Below, piece after piece: positions 36,639 through 44,637 of a DNA stretch of 64,000 nucleotides. The translations under genes were made by a program, and so were the position numbers. Each line of letters begins with the position of its first letter. Positions within the stretch are counted from its first letter, which is position 1. The DNA is from Hydrogenispora sp. Its GTDB lineage: Bacteria; Bacillota; UBA4882; UBA10575. The notes under the pieces are model-generated. The model was not told where the DNA came from. It was given only the letters and a program-made list of their open reading frames with translations, and did not search any database. The stretch is taken from positions 21,654-85,653 of the forward strand of contig DUQQ01000083.1 of NCBI GenBank assembly GCA_012837705.1. The letters run 5' to 3'.

Positions 36639-38165
36639 TTATTGCTGTGGTGTGTTTTCTTCTTTATCATATATAATAATCGAGTCTTCAGCAACCGGAA
36701 TTACGATATCTTTCTCGGCCCGTTTGGCTTTTATCCGATAAACCAGGCCAAAAAATTGGATGGTGAGCACCGGAGTCAACGCAATCAGCGCCACGATGCC
36801 AAAGGCGTCAGTGAAGATGTTACCGCCAATGGTTTCACAGGCCCCCATCGCTAGCGGTAACAGAAAGGTAGCGGCTAAAGGTCCGGAGGCGACGGCACCG
36901 GAGTCGAAAGCAATCGCCGTAAAGAGGGGCGGGACAATCAGCGCTAAGAGTAGTACGATAATATAACCGGGGATCACGATATAAAGCAAGGAAGTTTCCG
37001 TTAAGATCCGGAACATGGATAGCCCTACGGAGATGCCTACTCCGATGGAGAGGCCGATGCCCATGGTGCGACCGGGAATCGCGCCGTCGGTAATGTCTTC
37101 AACCTGTTCTTTTAGGACAAAAACGGCCGGTTCGGCAGCGACGACAAAATAACCGGTGATGAAGCCGATCAGGATTAAGGCCCAGGGCGGCGTATTTGTG
37201 ATTAAAGATCCCCCCAGTTGATACCCGGCGGGCATAAAACCCACATTAACACTGGTTAGGAACAAAACAAGACCAATGTAAGTATAGATTGTGCCGATCA
37301 GGATTTTTAACAATGTTTTATTCCGGAGACGAAGAGAGACCAGCTGAAAAACGATAAAAAGCAGGATAATAGGGAGAAGGGCTATTGCCACCTGCCCAAA
37401 ATATTCAGGGAAATTAGCCAGGTAAAGCCGGAAGATATCGCCCAGTGCGAAGAGCTCAGGAATGGTGAGAACGCTACCGCCGGATGGTTCAAAAAAGAGA
37501 CCTAAGATTAACATTGTAATAATAGGCCCGATCAAACAGAAGGCGACCAACCCGAAACTGTCTTCTTCGGAGGTTTTATCACCCCGGACCGCAGCCAACC
37601 CAAGTCCTAAGGCCATGACAAAAGGGACCATAATGGGGCCGGTGGTTACGGCACCTGCTTCCCAAGCGATAGAAAGAAAATTTTTACTGGTAAAACCCGA
37701 TAAGATAAAGGCCAGTATATAGCAGATGGCCAGGATCCGGGAGAGACGAATCTGAAACAGGATCCGGAGGAAAGCACCGACCAGAGCAATTCCGACGCCA
37801 GCCGAAATTGCCGAAATAATAATGGGGTTGGGGATCCCACTGATTTGACCGGCTAAAACATGCAGGTCCGGTTCGGCGATACTGATAAAAGTGCCAATCA
37901 CAAAGGTTAAGACCACAATCAGTCTCAAGTTTCTGCTCTTCACTAACCCGGAGCCGATATGCTCGCCAATGGGCATCAAAGAAACATCGACCCCAAGGTT
38001 AAACAGGGTGATGCCAAGAATCATCATCATGGCGCTCAGCAGAAAAAGAACCATGCTATAAAAGGGCATCGGTGCGACTGTTAGAGTTAAGACCAAGACA
38101 ATAACGATAATCGGTAGTACCGCGAAAAAAGATTCTTTGAATTTTGCCAAGAGCAATTTTTTCAT
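36639..38165 (-). CDS. DUF1538 polytopic membrane protein
   Basis: A 508-aa protein with two DUF1538 repeats: the first half contains GVDVSLMPIGEHIGSGL and AEPDLHVLAGQI, and the second repeats NVGFMPAGYQLGGSL and AEPAVFVLKEQVEDIT. About 12-14 membrane segments are predicted. Transport substrate is unknown; proteins of this family are commonly paired with PII-like genes. The PII gene follows 88 nt downstream on the same strand, probably one operon. A GGAGGCGG-type site is upstream of ATG 38165. Confidence 0.88.
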   Translation of the reverse strand: MKKLLLAKFKESFFAVLPIIVIVLVLTLTVAPMPFYSMVLFLLSAMMMILGITLFNLGVDVSLMPIGEHIGSGLVKSRNLRLIVVLTFVIGTFISIAEPDLHVLAGQISGIPNPIIISAISAGVGIALVGAFLRILFQIRLSRILAICYILAFILSGFTSKNFLSIAWEAGAVTTGPIMVPFVMALGLGLAAVRGDKTSEEDSFGLVAFCLIGPIITMLILGLFFEPSGGSVLTIPELFALGDIFRLYLANFPEYFGQVAIALLPIILLFIVFQLVSLRLRNKTLLKILIGTIYTYIGLVLFLTSVNVGFMPAGYQLGGSLITNTPPWALILIGFITGYFVVAAEPAVFVLKEQVEDITDGAIPGRTMGIGLSIGVGISVGLSMFRILTETSLLYIVIPGYIIVLLLALIVPPLFTAIAFDSGAVASGPLAATFLLPLAMGACETIGGNIFTDAFGIVALIALTPVLTIQFFGLVYRIKAKRAEKDIVIPVAEDSIIIYDKEENTPQQ

Positions 38166-38360
38166 TCCCCAACCGCCTCCAACTTCATTCTTCTACGGAC
38201 ATGCCAAAAAGCCGTGCCTTTTTTAAATCACAGCGAATACATCCCAAATAGGGCATAACATAATTATATATTATCTTTATCCATCCATTCCACTCATTTA
38301 AACGAATCTTTAACGATATTTAAGCATTATGGCTTATTCTGTTTTGTATTTGGGGTTAAG

Positions 38361-38391
38361 AAAACCCCGGGGGTTGAACCCCGGGGTTTTT
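38361..38391 (-). terminator. Intrinsic terminator of fabH
   Basis: AAAACCCCGGGG pairs with CCCCGGGGTTTT around loop GTTGAA. On the minus strand the stem ends in TTTTCTT, 50 nt after the fabH stop; the A/T flanks also allow function on the plus strand. Confidence 0.85.
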
Positions 38392-38440
38392 AGGGGAATG
38401 TGGGAACATGCTAATATTTGCAGTTTGACTTCTTTTCGCC

Positions 38441-39382
38441 TTACCACCGTATTGCCGCGGCGGCCCAGGACAATCCACCCCCAAAACCAATTAGGAAAAG
38501 GTAATCACCCTTGGTAAAGCGCTGTTCGGCCCAAGCTTCCTTTAAGGCCAGACCGATGGAGGCGGCTGAGGTATTGCCGTATTTGGCGATGTTGGAGATA
38601 AAGCGTTCCTCCGGGATGCGTTTGTTCCGGGCGACAGCCTCTAAGATCCTGCTGTTGGCCTGGTGCGGAATGATGAAATAGCGGTCATCGTCCTTGAGGC
38701 CAAGGCGGGCTTTTAAGAGGTCGATCAGACTACCCATTTTTTCCACGGCGAACTTAAAGACGTTACGCCCGTCTTGGCGGAAATAAAATTCATCGCCCAT
38801 CCCGCCCATCACGACCAAGTCGGCACCACTCGGGTCGGCACCCAGTTCAACGGTGAGAATCTCATGTTCGGGCTCGTCGGCACTGAGCAAGAGGGCCGCG
38901 CCCGCATCGCCGAAGAGGACACAGGTGGCGCGGTCTTTGTAGTCAACGAAGCGGGAGAGTTTTTCCCCGGCGGTGATTAAGGTATGGTCATAGCCTTGGG
39001 TCTGCATTAAACTCCAGCCGACGGCTAAGGCGTAAACCAGACCGGAGCAGGCGGCATTTAAGTCAAAGGCCGCCAAGGGGGAAAGGTTTAATTTCTGTGC
39101 GATGATACTGGCCTGGTTCGGTACGTTTTTCTCGGCGGTACTGGTGGCGGCGATGAGCAACTGCGGATGGTGACGGGTAGAAGTTTGGGCTAAGCAATCG
39201 GCCGCCGCTTTTGCCGCCAGGTCGGAGGCGTGCATATGGTTGGGAGCAATCCGCCGTTCTTTAATCCCCGTCCGCGACGTGATCCATTCATCGGATGTAT
39301 CGACCATCTTCTCCAGGTCGCCGTTGGTGAGCTTCTCTTCCGGTACATAACTGCCGACAGCGGCAAGTCCTATTTTTTTCAT
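38441..39382 (-). CDS. fabH: 3-oxoacyl-ACP synthase III (FabH)
   Basis: Starts fatty-acid synthesis by condensing acetyl-CoA or branched acyl-CoA with malonyl-ACP. C112 (NAACSGLVYAL), His in IIPHQANSRI and Asn in KYGNTSAASI complete the catalytic triad. Length is 313 aa, slightly short. It stands alone with its own terminator; no acpP, fabD, fabG or plsX is adjacent. A solitary FabH may alternatively serve a secondary pathway such as a ketosynthase-III-type condensation, though the motifs are those of housekeeping FabH. Confidence 0.92.
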   Translation of the reverse strand: MKKIGLAAVGSYVPEEKLTNGDLEKMVDTSDEWITSRTGIKERRIAPNHMHASDLAAKAAADCLAQTSTRHHPQLLIAATSTAEKNVPNQASIIAQKLNLSPLAAFDLNAACSGLVYALAVGWSLMQTQGYDHTLITAGEKLSRFVDYKDRATCVLFGDAGAALLLSADEPEHEILTVELGADPSGADLVVMGGMGDEFYFRQDGRNVFKFAVEKMGSLIDLLKARLGLKDDDRYFIIPHQANSRILEAVARNKRIPEERFISNIAKYGNTSAASIGLALKEAWAEQRFTKGDYLFLIGFGGGLSWAAAAIRW

Positions 39383-39586
39383 TTTCGGTCCCTTCTTTTC
39401 GCTTTTTTTTGCTGAATTGCGCCTAAAGCGACTGGTTTATTAGAACCAGGTATTAATATTTACTACCAATTATAAATGATTCTCCCCGTTGGGGCAAGAG
39501 TTTTGGGGAAATAATTGCGAAAAACGACCGAAAAAATGGTTACAGTAAAGACAGTAAATAAGCGTTTAAGCGTTGTTTTGTAGAAA

Positions 39587-39646
39587 AAAGGCCTCTGTTG
39601 CTTGATTTTATTGCAATCCGGAGCAATCAAGCTTAATGAGGCCTTT
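39587..39646 (-). terminator. Nested hairpin terminator after the PP-loop gene
   Basis: An outer AAAGGCCTC/GAGGCCTTT pair (39587-39595 and 39638-39646) encloses CTTGATT/AATCAAG (39601-39607 and 39625-39631). On the minus strand the outer stem is followed by a T-run (39589-39584), 8 nt after the gene end. The double-nested form is larger than a minimal terminator. Confidence 0.75.
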
Positions 39647-39654
39647 CGCTAATG

Positions 39655-40671
39655 TTATGTGATCCGGAACTGTTCCGGATCGAGCGTCCCTTGTTTTTTC
39701 AGGACGGATATGGTAGTCAGGTGGTGTTTTTCCCCACTGACCAGAATCTTGACGAGAACCGGCGTGTCCCAAGGATGGTCGCTATAACGGCAGGTTAAGT
39801 GGGCGAGATTTTGCCGGTCGTCGGCGGAGGGCTTGCCCACCCCTAGCGTTAAGGGGCCGGGTGCACCCAAAGCTTTGAAGAGATAAAGCCCTTCGGTGTT
39901 GCGTTGCCGGTAAAAGTAACGGAAGAGGATCTGGTTTTCCCGGTGGTTACGGCCGATAATTCCCTTAAAATGCGGACTTAAGCGAAAATGGCGGCCGATC
40001 CGCAACAAGCGAAGGCCGTCTACGGTCAGCCCCCCCGTTTTGATCAGGTCCTTAACTTTTCGGCCGTACTCCACATTGGTGAGGAGACACCCCCCGGCGG
40101 GTGCTTCATACTCCAACCCGTATTTGGCGGCTAATTCCAGTTGGACTTTGCGCTGCCGTCCTTGGATCGATGGACAGTGGTCCAGTGAAATCCAGCCTTT
40201 CTCCTCGGGGATCGTCGGCGGGAGCAGGCGGGCGGAGAGGGGACGGACGATTAATCCGGCCAGTCCGGTCTCTTCGTCAATTTTGGGGAAAGCGCCCCGG
40301 TTTTGGGATTTGGGCCGTTGCCCGACGACTTCACCGGTGACTAAAAAAGAAGCGCCCAGCTTGTCCAGCATCGCACCGGCTTTGCGGAAAAAGAAGATAT
40401 GACAGTCCAAGCAGGGATTGGCCGCTTTACCATAACCGTGTTTCGGGTTTTCCAAGATCTGGAGGTATTCCTCGTCGAGGCGGACAATGTGGAGTTTCAC
40501 CCCCAGCTGCGCAACGAGCTTTTGGAGGTGGGCAATGAGCTTTTCTTCTTCGGCGGGTGCGAGAAAAGGTTGGAGGAAATAAACCGCCTCGACCTCGACC
40601 CCGGCTTCTTGGGTTAGTTTAATCGCGAGTAAACTGTCGAGCCCCCCCGAAAAAAGGGCGAGTGCTTTCAA
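39655..40671 (-). CDS. PP-loop ATPase, tRNA-thiolation type (MnmA/ThiI-like) with NFACT-R-like C-terminus
   Basis: A 338-aa protein starting with the PP-loop FSGGLDSLLAIKL, which adenylates a tRNA base before sulfur transfer. CLDCHIFF (about residues 83-90) supplies a CXXC pair, and PAGGCLLTN near residue 220 adds another Cys. The C-terminal 110 residues (HFKGIIGRNHRENQILFRYF) resemble the NFACT-R RNA-binding domain. This architecture is known in several anaerobes and usually annotated as a putative tRNA thiouridine enzyme; the modified position is unproven. CAGGGATCGCC-like sequence upstream of the ATG gives no strong ribosome site. No tRNA methyltransferase domain is visible. Confidence 0.8.
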   Translation of the reverse strand: MKALALFSGGLDSLLAIKLTQEAGVEVEAVYFLQPFLAPAEEEKLIAHLQKLVAQLGVKLHIVRLDEEYLQILENPKHGYGKAANPCLDCHIFFFRKAGAMLDKLGASFLVTGEVVGQRPKSQNRGAFPKIDEETGLAGLIVRPLSARLLPPTIPEEKGWISLDHCPSIQGRQRKVQLELAAKYGLEYEAPAGGCLLTNVEYGRKVKDLIKTGGLTVDGLRLLRIGRHFRLSPHFKGIIGRNHRENQILFRYFYRQRNTEGLYLFKALGAPGPLTLGVGKPSADDRQNLAHLTCRYSDHPWDTPVLVKILVSGEKHHLTTISVLKKQGTLDPEQFRIT

Positions 40672-40840
40672 CAGGGATCGCCTCCTTCGTTTATTTTTGA
40701 GCGAATATAAATTATTCCGGGTTTACCCCCTTTTTCCTGCCGGCCCCGGTGGTTGGATCCATTCCCTTTATAAATTGATTACAATCTGATTACTTCTCGC
40801 TTCTGGTGTTGATTTCATTAAGAAAAAATGTTAATCTAAT

Positions 40841-40869
40841 TTCGACATCCGGGCATGACATAATATTAT
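40841..40869 (+). promoter_or_regulatory. Candidate promoter of the Fur-family gene
   Basis: TTCGAC (40841-40846), 17 nt, TATTAT (40864-40869). The predicted start near 40876 makes the first ATG (40871 or 40875) leaderless or favours the TTG at 40893. A/T-rich dyad sequence around ATAATATTATTAT may be a Fur-type autoregulatory site. Confidence 0.45.
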
Positions 40870-40874
40870 TATGA

Positions 40875-41342
40875 ATGAGGGTTGGTATAAAGTTGGAAAA
40901 AAGTTTGAGGGAACAGATCACTGAAATTAGCGAAGCTTTACGCCGAAAGGGTTACCGGCTGACTCCCCAACGAGAGGCCGTTATTAAAATCCTCCTTGAA
41001 AACCCCAATCAACATCTGGCGGCGGAGGATATTTACGCCATGGTCCGAAAGACCCATCCAGAGATCGGGATGGCCACGGTCTACCGGACACTGGATCTCT
41101 TAAGCAAAGAAAAGATTATTAACCAATTGAGTTTTGAGGAAGGGCATTGCCGTTACGAGATGGAAAGCCAAGCCCACCATCATCATTTAGTCTGTCTGAA
41201 ATGCGGAAAAATTACCGAATTCAATATCCAACTGCTCAAAAAAATGGAGGAGGCGCTCGCCGCCGAACATGAGTTTCAGATCGTTGGGTATCTACTGAAG
41301 TTCTACGGATATTGCGCCCAGTGTACCCCGGCGGAAGAATGA
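40875..41342 (+). CDS. Fur-family metal/peroxide-responsive regulator
   Basis: A 155-aa Fur/PerR/Zur-type repressor. The winged helix includes RLTPQREAVIKILLENPNQHLAAEDIY and GMATVYRTLDLL. The metal sites are HHHH followed by CLKCG (structural Zn) and the C-terminal CAQC pair. Which subfamily cannot be decided from the sequence; PerR-type ligands would need an alignment. ATG 40875 lacks a ribosome site, while TTG 40893 has GAGGG 11 nt upstream and is a plausible alternative. The stop overlaps the TtcA-like gene by 4 nt (ATGA). Confidence 0.9.
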   Translation: MRVGIKLEKSLREQITEISEALRRKGYRLTPQREAVIKILLENPNQHLAAEDIYAMVRKTHPEIGMATVYRTLDLLSKEKIINQLSFEEGHCRYEMESQAHHHHLVCLKCGKITEFNIQLLKKMEEALAAEHEFQIVGYLLKFYGYCAQCTPAEE

Positions 41343-42088
41343 AACCGTACTTACCGAAGAGCTATAACCAGAAGATTTTGCGGGCCATCCATGAGTTTGG
41401 CCTGATCGCCCCCGGCGACCGGATTTTAATCGGTTTTTCTGGGGGTAAAGACAGCGCCCTGTTGGTATGGGTCCTGGGTTTAATGGCGCGGCACCGGATT
41501 ATCCCGGCGGAGGTAGCGGCGCTAACCCTTGACTTAGGGCTTGAACCGCGGCTTGATCCCGAACCCCTGCGGGAGTTATGTGCCCGGGTTGGGGTGGAGT
41601 TTCATTACCTCCCCACCGAGATCGGGGCGGCGGCTTTGGCAGCCGATGACCCCTGTGCCACCTGCTCGTTTCTGCGGAACGGGCGCTTGAACCGTTTTGC
41701 CAACCGGCACCGCTTTAATAAGGTTGCTTTGGCCCACCACCATGATGATGCGGTGGAGACCTTCCTGATGAGTATATTGTACTCAGGGCAGATCCGGACT
41801 TTTCTCCCCAAAACCTACCTTGACCGGGCAAAAATTACGGTAATCCGTCCTTTGGTCTACCTCCGGGAGGCCGAGATCAAAGCAGCACAGGAATTTATCC
41901 CTTATCAACCGGTGGCGCGGAGCTGTCCCTACGATGGGTACACCTACCGCCAAAAAGTGAAAGATTTAATTGCCGCCTTAAATAAAGAAAACCCGGTGGT
42001 TTACGCCAATCTAAGCAAAGCAATGCGGGCGGGGCGGCCTCTGGCCCTGTGGCCTCCGGCGCTGGAGTATTCTCCCAAGACACGATGA
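41339..42088 (+). CDS. TtcA-like PP-loop tRNA thiolation protein
   Basis: A 249-aa PP-loop protein with FSGGKDS (residues 33-39), C106 and C109 (CATC) and C196 (SCPYDG), the three cysteines that hold the Fe-S cluster in TtcA-type enzymes. AHHHDDAVETFLMSILYSGQ is the family signature. TtcA makes 2-thiocytidine at tRNA position 32 using cysteine-derived sulfur. The start ATG overlaps the Fur-gene stop (ATGA), so synthesis is coupled to the regulator. It is followed by the cysteine-biosynthesis operon, which fits a sulfur theme. Confidence 0.88.
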   Translation: MKPYLPKSYNQKILRAIHEFGLIAPGDRILIGFSGGKDSALLVWVLGLMARHRIIPAEVAALTLDLGLEPRLDPEPLRELCARVGVEFHYLPTEIGAAALAADDPCATCSFLRNGRLNRFANRHRFNKVALAHHHDDAVETFLMSILYSGQIRTFLPKTYLDRAKITVIRPLVYLREAEIKAAQEFIPYQPVARSCPYDGYTYRQKVKDLIAALNKENPVVYANLSKAMRAGRPLALWPPALEYSPKTR

Positions 42089-42148
42089 AGGTTTGGTCAA
42101 GATGCGATGAAGATTCGGTCAATATACGATGAAGGTTCTTGACACGCA
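42083..42148 (+). repeat. Three tandem 22-bp imperfect repeats
   Basis: Units begin at 42083, 42105 and 42127, each with CGATGAAG followed by (G/A)TT and a GGTCAA-like or TTGACA end. The exact 22-bp period is about two DNA turns, so equivalent bases face the same side of the helix. The third unit runs into the -35 hexamer of the cysteine operon promoter. This looks like an activator-binding array; the first unit overlaps the last codons of the TtcA-like gene. Confidence 0.75.
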
Positions 42149-42168
42149 GCTATGATCATACCTATAAT
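42139..42168 (+). promoter_or_regulatory. Promoter of cysE-cysS
   Basis: TTGACA (42139-42144), 18 nt, TATAAT (42163-42168): both hexamers perfect with a slightly long spacer. The transcript would start near 42175 and run into the T-box leader. Confidence 0.8.
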
Positions 42169-42174
42169 CGGGGA

Positions 42175-42494
42175 AAGGACTGGATAATCAAGAAAGATTC
42201 ACGGCGGGCTGAATATGTTATACGGACCTTGCCCACCGGGAATATAACAAGAACAAGGCGAAGACCGGGAGAGTAGTCTGGACGGGACGGACAGAGAGGG
42301 GAGACCAGCGGCTGGAAGTTTCCCCCCGGAACTACAGACGAAATGCACCCGGGAGCCTTAGGGCTGAAGCGGAAGTAGGCCCTAACGGGAACGCCCGTTA
42401 CAGCGTGCTTAGAGGGGGACCGCAGGTGCGGTCCAACCAGAGTGGAACCGCGAAGTAAGGACTTCGTCTCTGTCGAGAGGCGAAGTTTTTTTTA
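42175..42494 (+). promoter_or_regulatory. T-box riboswitch, cysteine-specific
   Basis: The T-box sequence AGAGTGGAACCGCG is at 42439-42452. The terminator ACTTCG...CGAAGT plus T-run (42461-42492) competes with an antiterminator that binds the uncharged tRNA acceptor end. Upstream, the stem-I region contains GAGAGTAGTCTGG and GACCAGCGGCTGG. The likely specifier is TGC (42344-42346, in GAAATGCACC), a Cys codon, which matches the downstream cysE and cysS genes. Uncharged tRNA-Cys should switch the operon on. Confidence 0.9.
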
Positions 42495-42513
42495 TTCAAG
42501 AGGAGGTGCAAAG

Positions 42514-43155
42514 ATGTTTACCTATATTCGAGAGGGGATTAAAGCCATCTTTGAGCGGGATCCGGCGGCCCGTAGTACTTTGGAAGTGATCCTCTGTTAT
42601 CCGGGTTTCCATGCCCTGTTGGCCTACCGGATTGCCCACTGGTTTTATCGGCATAAATTATTCCTGATCGCCCGGCTCATCTCGCAAATCGCCCGTTTCT
42701 TTACGGGAATCGAGATTCACCCGGGAGCGAAGATCGGAAAAGGACTCTTTATCGACCACGGAATGGGGGTTGTGATTGGGGAAACAACGGAGATTGGTGA
42801 TAACGTCACCATCTACCAGGGGGTGACCCTTGGGGGAACGGGAAAAGAGAAGGGAAAACGCCACCCCACCATCGGTAATAACGTAATTATTGCGGCGGGC
42901 GCGAAGGTTTTAGGCTCGATTACGGTAGGGGATAACGCCAAAATCGGGGCGGGGGCGGTGGTCATCCGTCCGGTCCCGGCTAACTCAACAGTGGTCGGGG
43001 TACCCGGCCGGGTGGTGGTGCAGGACGGGGTCCGGGTCGGTCCCCCCGATCTGGAACACGGGAAACTGCCCGATCCCATGTTAAACTTCTGCGAACAAAC
43101 GGCGAAACGGATCGAAGCAATCGAAGCAAAGCTCGGGATCAAAGGAGGTTTTTAA
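42514..43155 (+). CDS. cysE: Serine O-acetyltransferase
   Basis: Acetylates serine as the first step of cysteine synthesis. A 213-aa protein with the N-terminal helical part and left-handed beta-helix hexapeptide repeats ([20 protein letters not shown] and later [23 protein letters not shown]). ATG 42514 is 7 nt after AGGAGGTG; an open frame reaching back to 42442 runs through the T-box and is not coding. It ends 1 nt before cysS. Confidence 0.96.
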   Translation: MFTYIREGIKAIFERDPAARSTLEVILCYPGFHALLAYRIAHWFYRHKLFLIARLISQIARFFTGIEIHPGAKIGKGLFIDHGMGVVIGETTEIGDNVTIYQGVTLGGTGKEKGKRHPTIGNNVIIAAGAKVLGSITVGDNAKIGAGAVVIRPVPANSTVVGVPGRVVVQDGVRVGPPDLEHGKLPDPMLNFCEQTAKRIEAIEAKLGIKGGF

Positions 43156-43156
43156 A

Positions 43157-44590
43157 ATGGCAATTATGGTCTATAATACTATGACCAAACAAAAGGAAGA
43201 GTTTATCCCGCGCGAACCAGGGAAAGTAAGTATTTATGTCTGTGGTGTCACCCCATATAACTATGCCCACATTGGGAATGCCCGGCCGCCGGTGGTTTGG
43301 GATTGTATCCGGCGCTTCCTGCGTTACCGGGGGTATGAGGTGACTCTGGTCCAAAACTTTACCGATGTGGATGATAAAATCATTCAACACGGGCGCCTGA
43401 CCGGCGAAGAACCCTTGGCGCTTGCTGCCCGCTTTGCCCAGATTTATCTGGAAGATATGGCGGCGCTGGGGGTAGAACCGGCGACCCATTATCCGAAGGT
43501 CTCCGGCCATATTCCCGAGATTATTGAGATGGTCCAAGGGCTGGTCGAGAAGGGTTATGCCTACCCGCTGGAGGGGGACGTCTATTTTTCCGTCGACGCC
43601 TTCCCGGAATACGGCAAACTTTCCGCCCGTCCGCTGGATGAGATGTTAAGCGGCGCCCGGGTGGAGACGGATGAACGGAAGCGTAACCCGATGGATTTTG
43701 CCCTGTGGAAGGCAGCGAAGGAAGGTGAGCCTGCTTGGGATTCACCATGGGGGCCGGGCCGTCCCGGCTGGCACATTGAGTGTTCGGCGATGTCCCTGAA
43801 GTATCTGGGGAGTGGCTTTGATTTTCACGGCGGGGGGACGGATCTGGTCTTTCCCCACCATGAAAATGAGATTGCCCAGGCTGAAGCGTACTGTGGCACC
43901 AAACCTTTCGTCCGTTATTGGCTCCATACCGCCTTTATTACCATGAGTGGCGACAAAATGTCCAAATCCCTGGGGAATGTGGTGACCATCCGGGAGGCCT
44001 GCACCCGGTTCTCCCCGAAGGTGGTCCGGTTCTGGCTGCTGGGGACCCATTACCGTAACCCCTTAAGCTACGGTGAAGAAGAATTGACGGCGGCCGCCAA
44101 TGGTCTGGCTCGCTTGGAAACCGCCCGGGAGAACTGGCGGCATCTGTTGTCCACACCCGTACAGGCGGGGGCGGATGAAGCGCCACCGGCGGTGACGGCC
44201 TTGGTTACCCAGGTGCGGGAGCGTTTTATCGCGGCGATGGAGGATGATTTTAATACCGCGTTGGCTTTGGGGATCCTCTATGAATTGGTGCGTGAGGTCA
44301 ATAAATGGGCGTTAAGCGAAGACTTTACTCTGACGGCCCCTTGCCAAAAGGTGCTTCGTGAAGCTTTGTCTCTCCTGGAAGAGTTGGGCGACGTTTTTGG
44401 GATCTGGTTTACGGAAGAAACGGCCGCTACCGGCCTCAGCGATGAGGAGATCAATGCCCTGGTGGAGCAGCGGCAACAGGCCCGCCAAAACCGGGATTTT
44501 AAGACCGCCGACGAGATCCGTGACACCTTAAAGGCTGCGGGCATCGTGGTGGAAGACACCCCCCATGGGGTACGTTGGCGTCGCACCTGA
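43157..44590 (+). CDS. cysS: Cysteinyl-tRNA synthetase
   Basis: Class I synthetase of 477 aa. The HIGH motif appears as HIGNARP, KMSKS as GDKMSKSLGN, and the zinc ligands include the Cys in YVCGVTPYN and WHIECSAMS plus FPHHENE. AAAGGAGG precedes the ATG. Co-expression with cysE under the Cys T-box raises both cysteine supply and charging when tRNA-Cys is uncharged. Confidence 0.97.
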   Translation: MAIMVYNTMTKQKEEFIPREPGKVSIYVCGVTPYNYAHIGNARPPVVWDCIRRFLRYRGYEVTLVQNFTDVDDKIIQHGRLTGEEPLALAARFAQIYLEDMAALGVEPATHYPKVSGHIPEIIEMVQGLVEKGYAYPLEGDVYFSVDAFPEYGKLSARPLDEMLSGARVETDERKRNPMDFALWKAAKEGEPAWDSPWGPGRPGWHIECSAMSLKYLGSGFDFHGGGTDLVFPHHENEIAQAEAYCGTKPFVRYWLHTAFITMSGDKMSKSLGNVVTIREACTRFSPKVVRFWLLGTHYRNPLSYGEEELTAAANGLARLETARENWRHLLSTPVQAGADEAPPAVTALVTQVRERFIAAMEDDFNTALALGILYELVREVNKWALSEDFTLTAPCQKVLREALSLLEELGDVFGIWFTEETAATGLSDEEINALVEQRQQARQNRDFKTADEIRDTLKAAGIVVEDTPHGVRWRRT

Positions 44591-44615
44591 GGTAATTGGG
44601 GTTGGTTAAAAACAT

Positions 44616-44637
44616 ACCGCCTTTAGGGGCGGTTTTT
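44616..44637. terminator. Shared terminator of cysS and the convergent CPBP gene
   Basis: ACCGCC / GGCGGT with loop TTTAGG then T-run. On the minus strand the stop codon of the CPBP gene (44623-44625) lies inside this hairpin. Confidence 0.8.

Noticed and set aside
42083..42148. CRISPR array
   Set aside because: Only three imperfect 22-bp direct units with no spacers and no cas genes; better explained as regulator sites.
42442..42513. N-terminal extension of cysE
   Set aside because: The open frame runs through the T-box sequence and terminator; the ribosome site and conserved start are at 42514.
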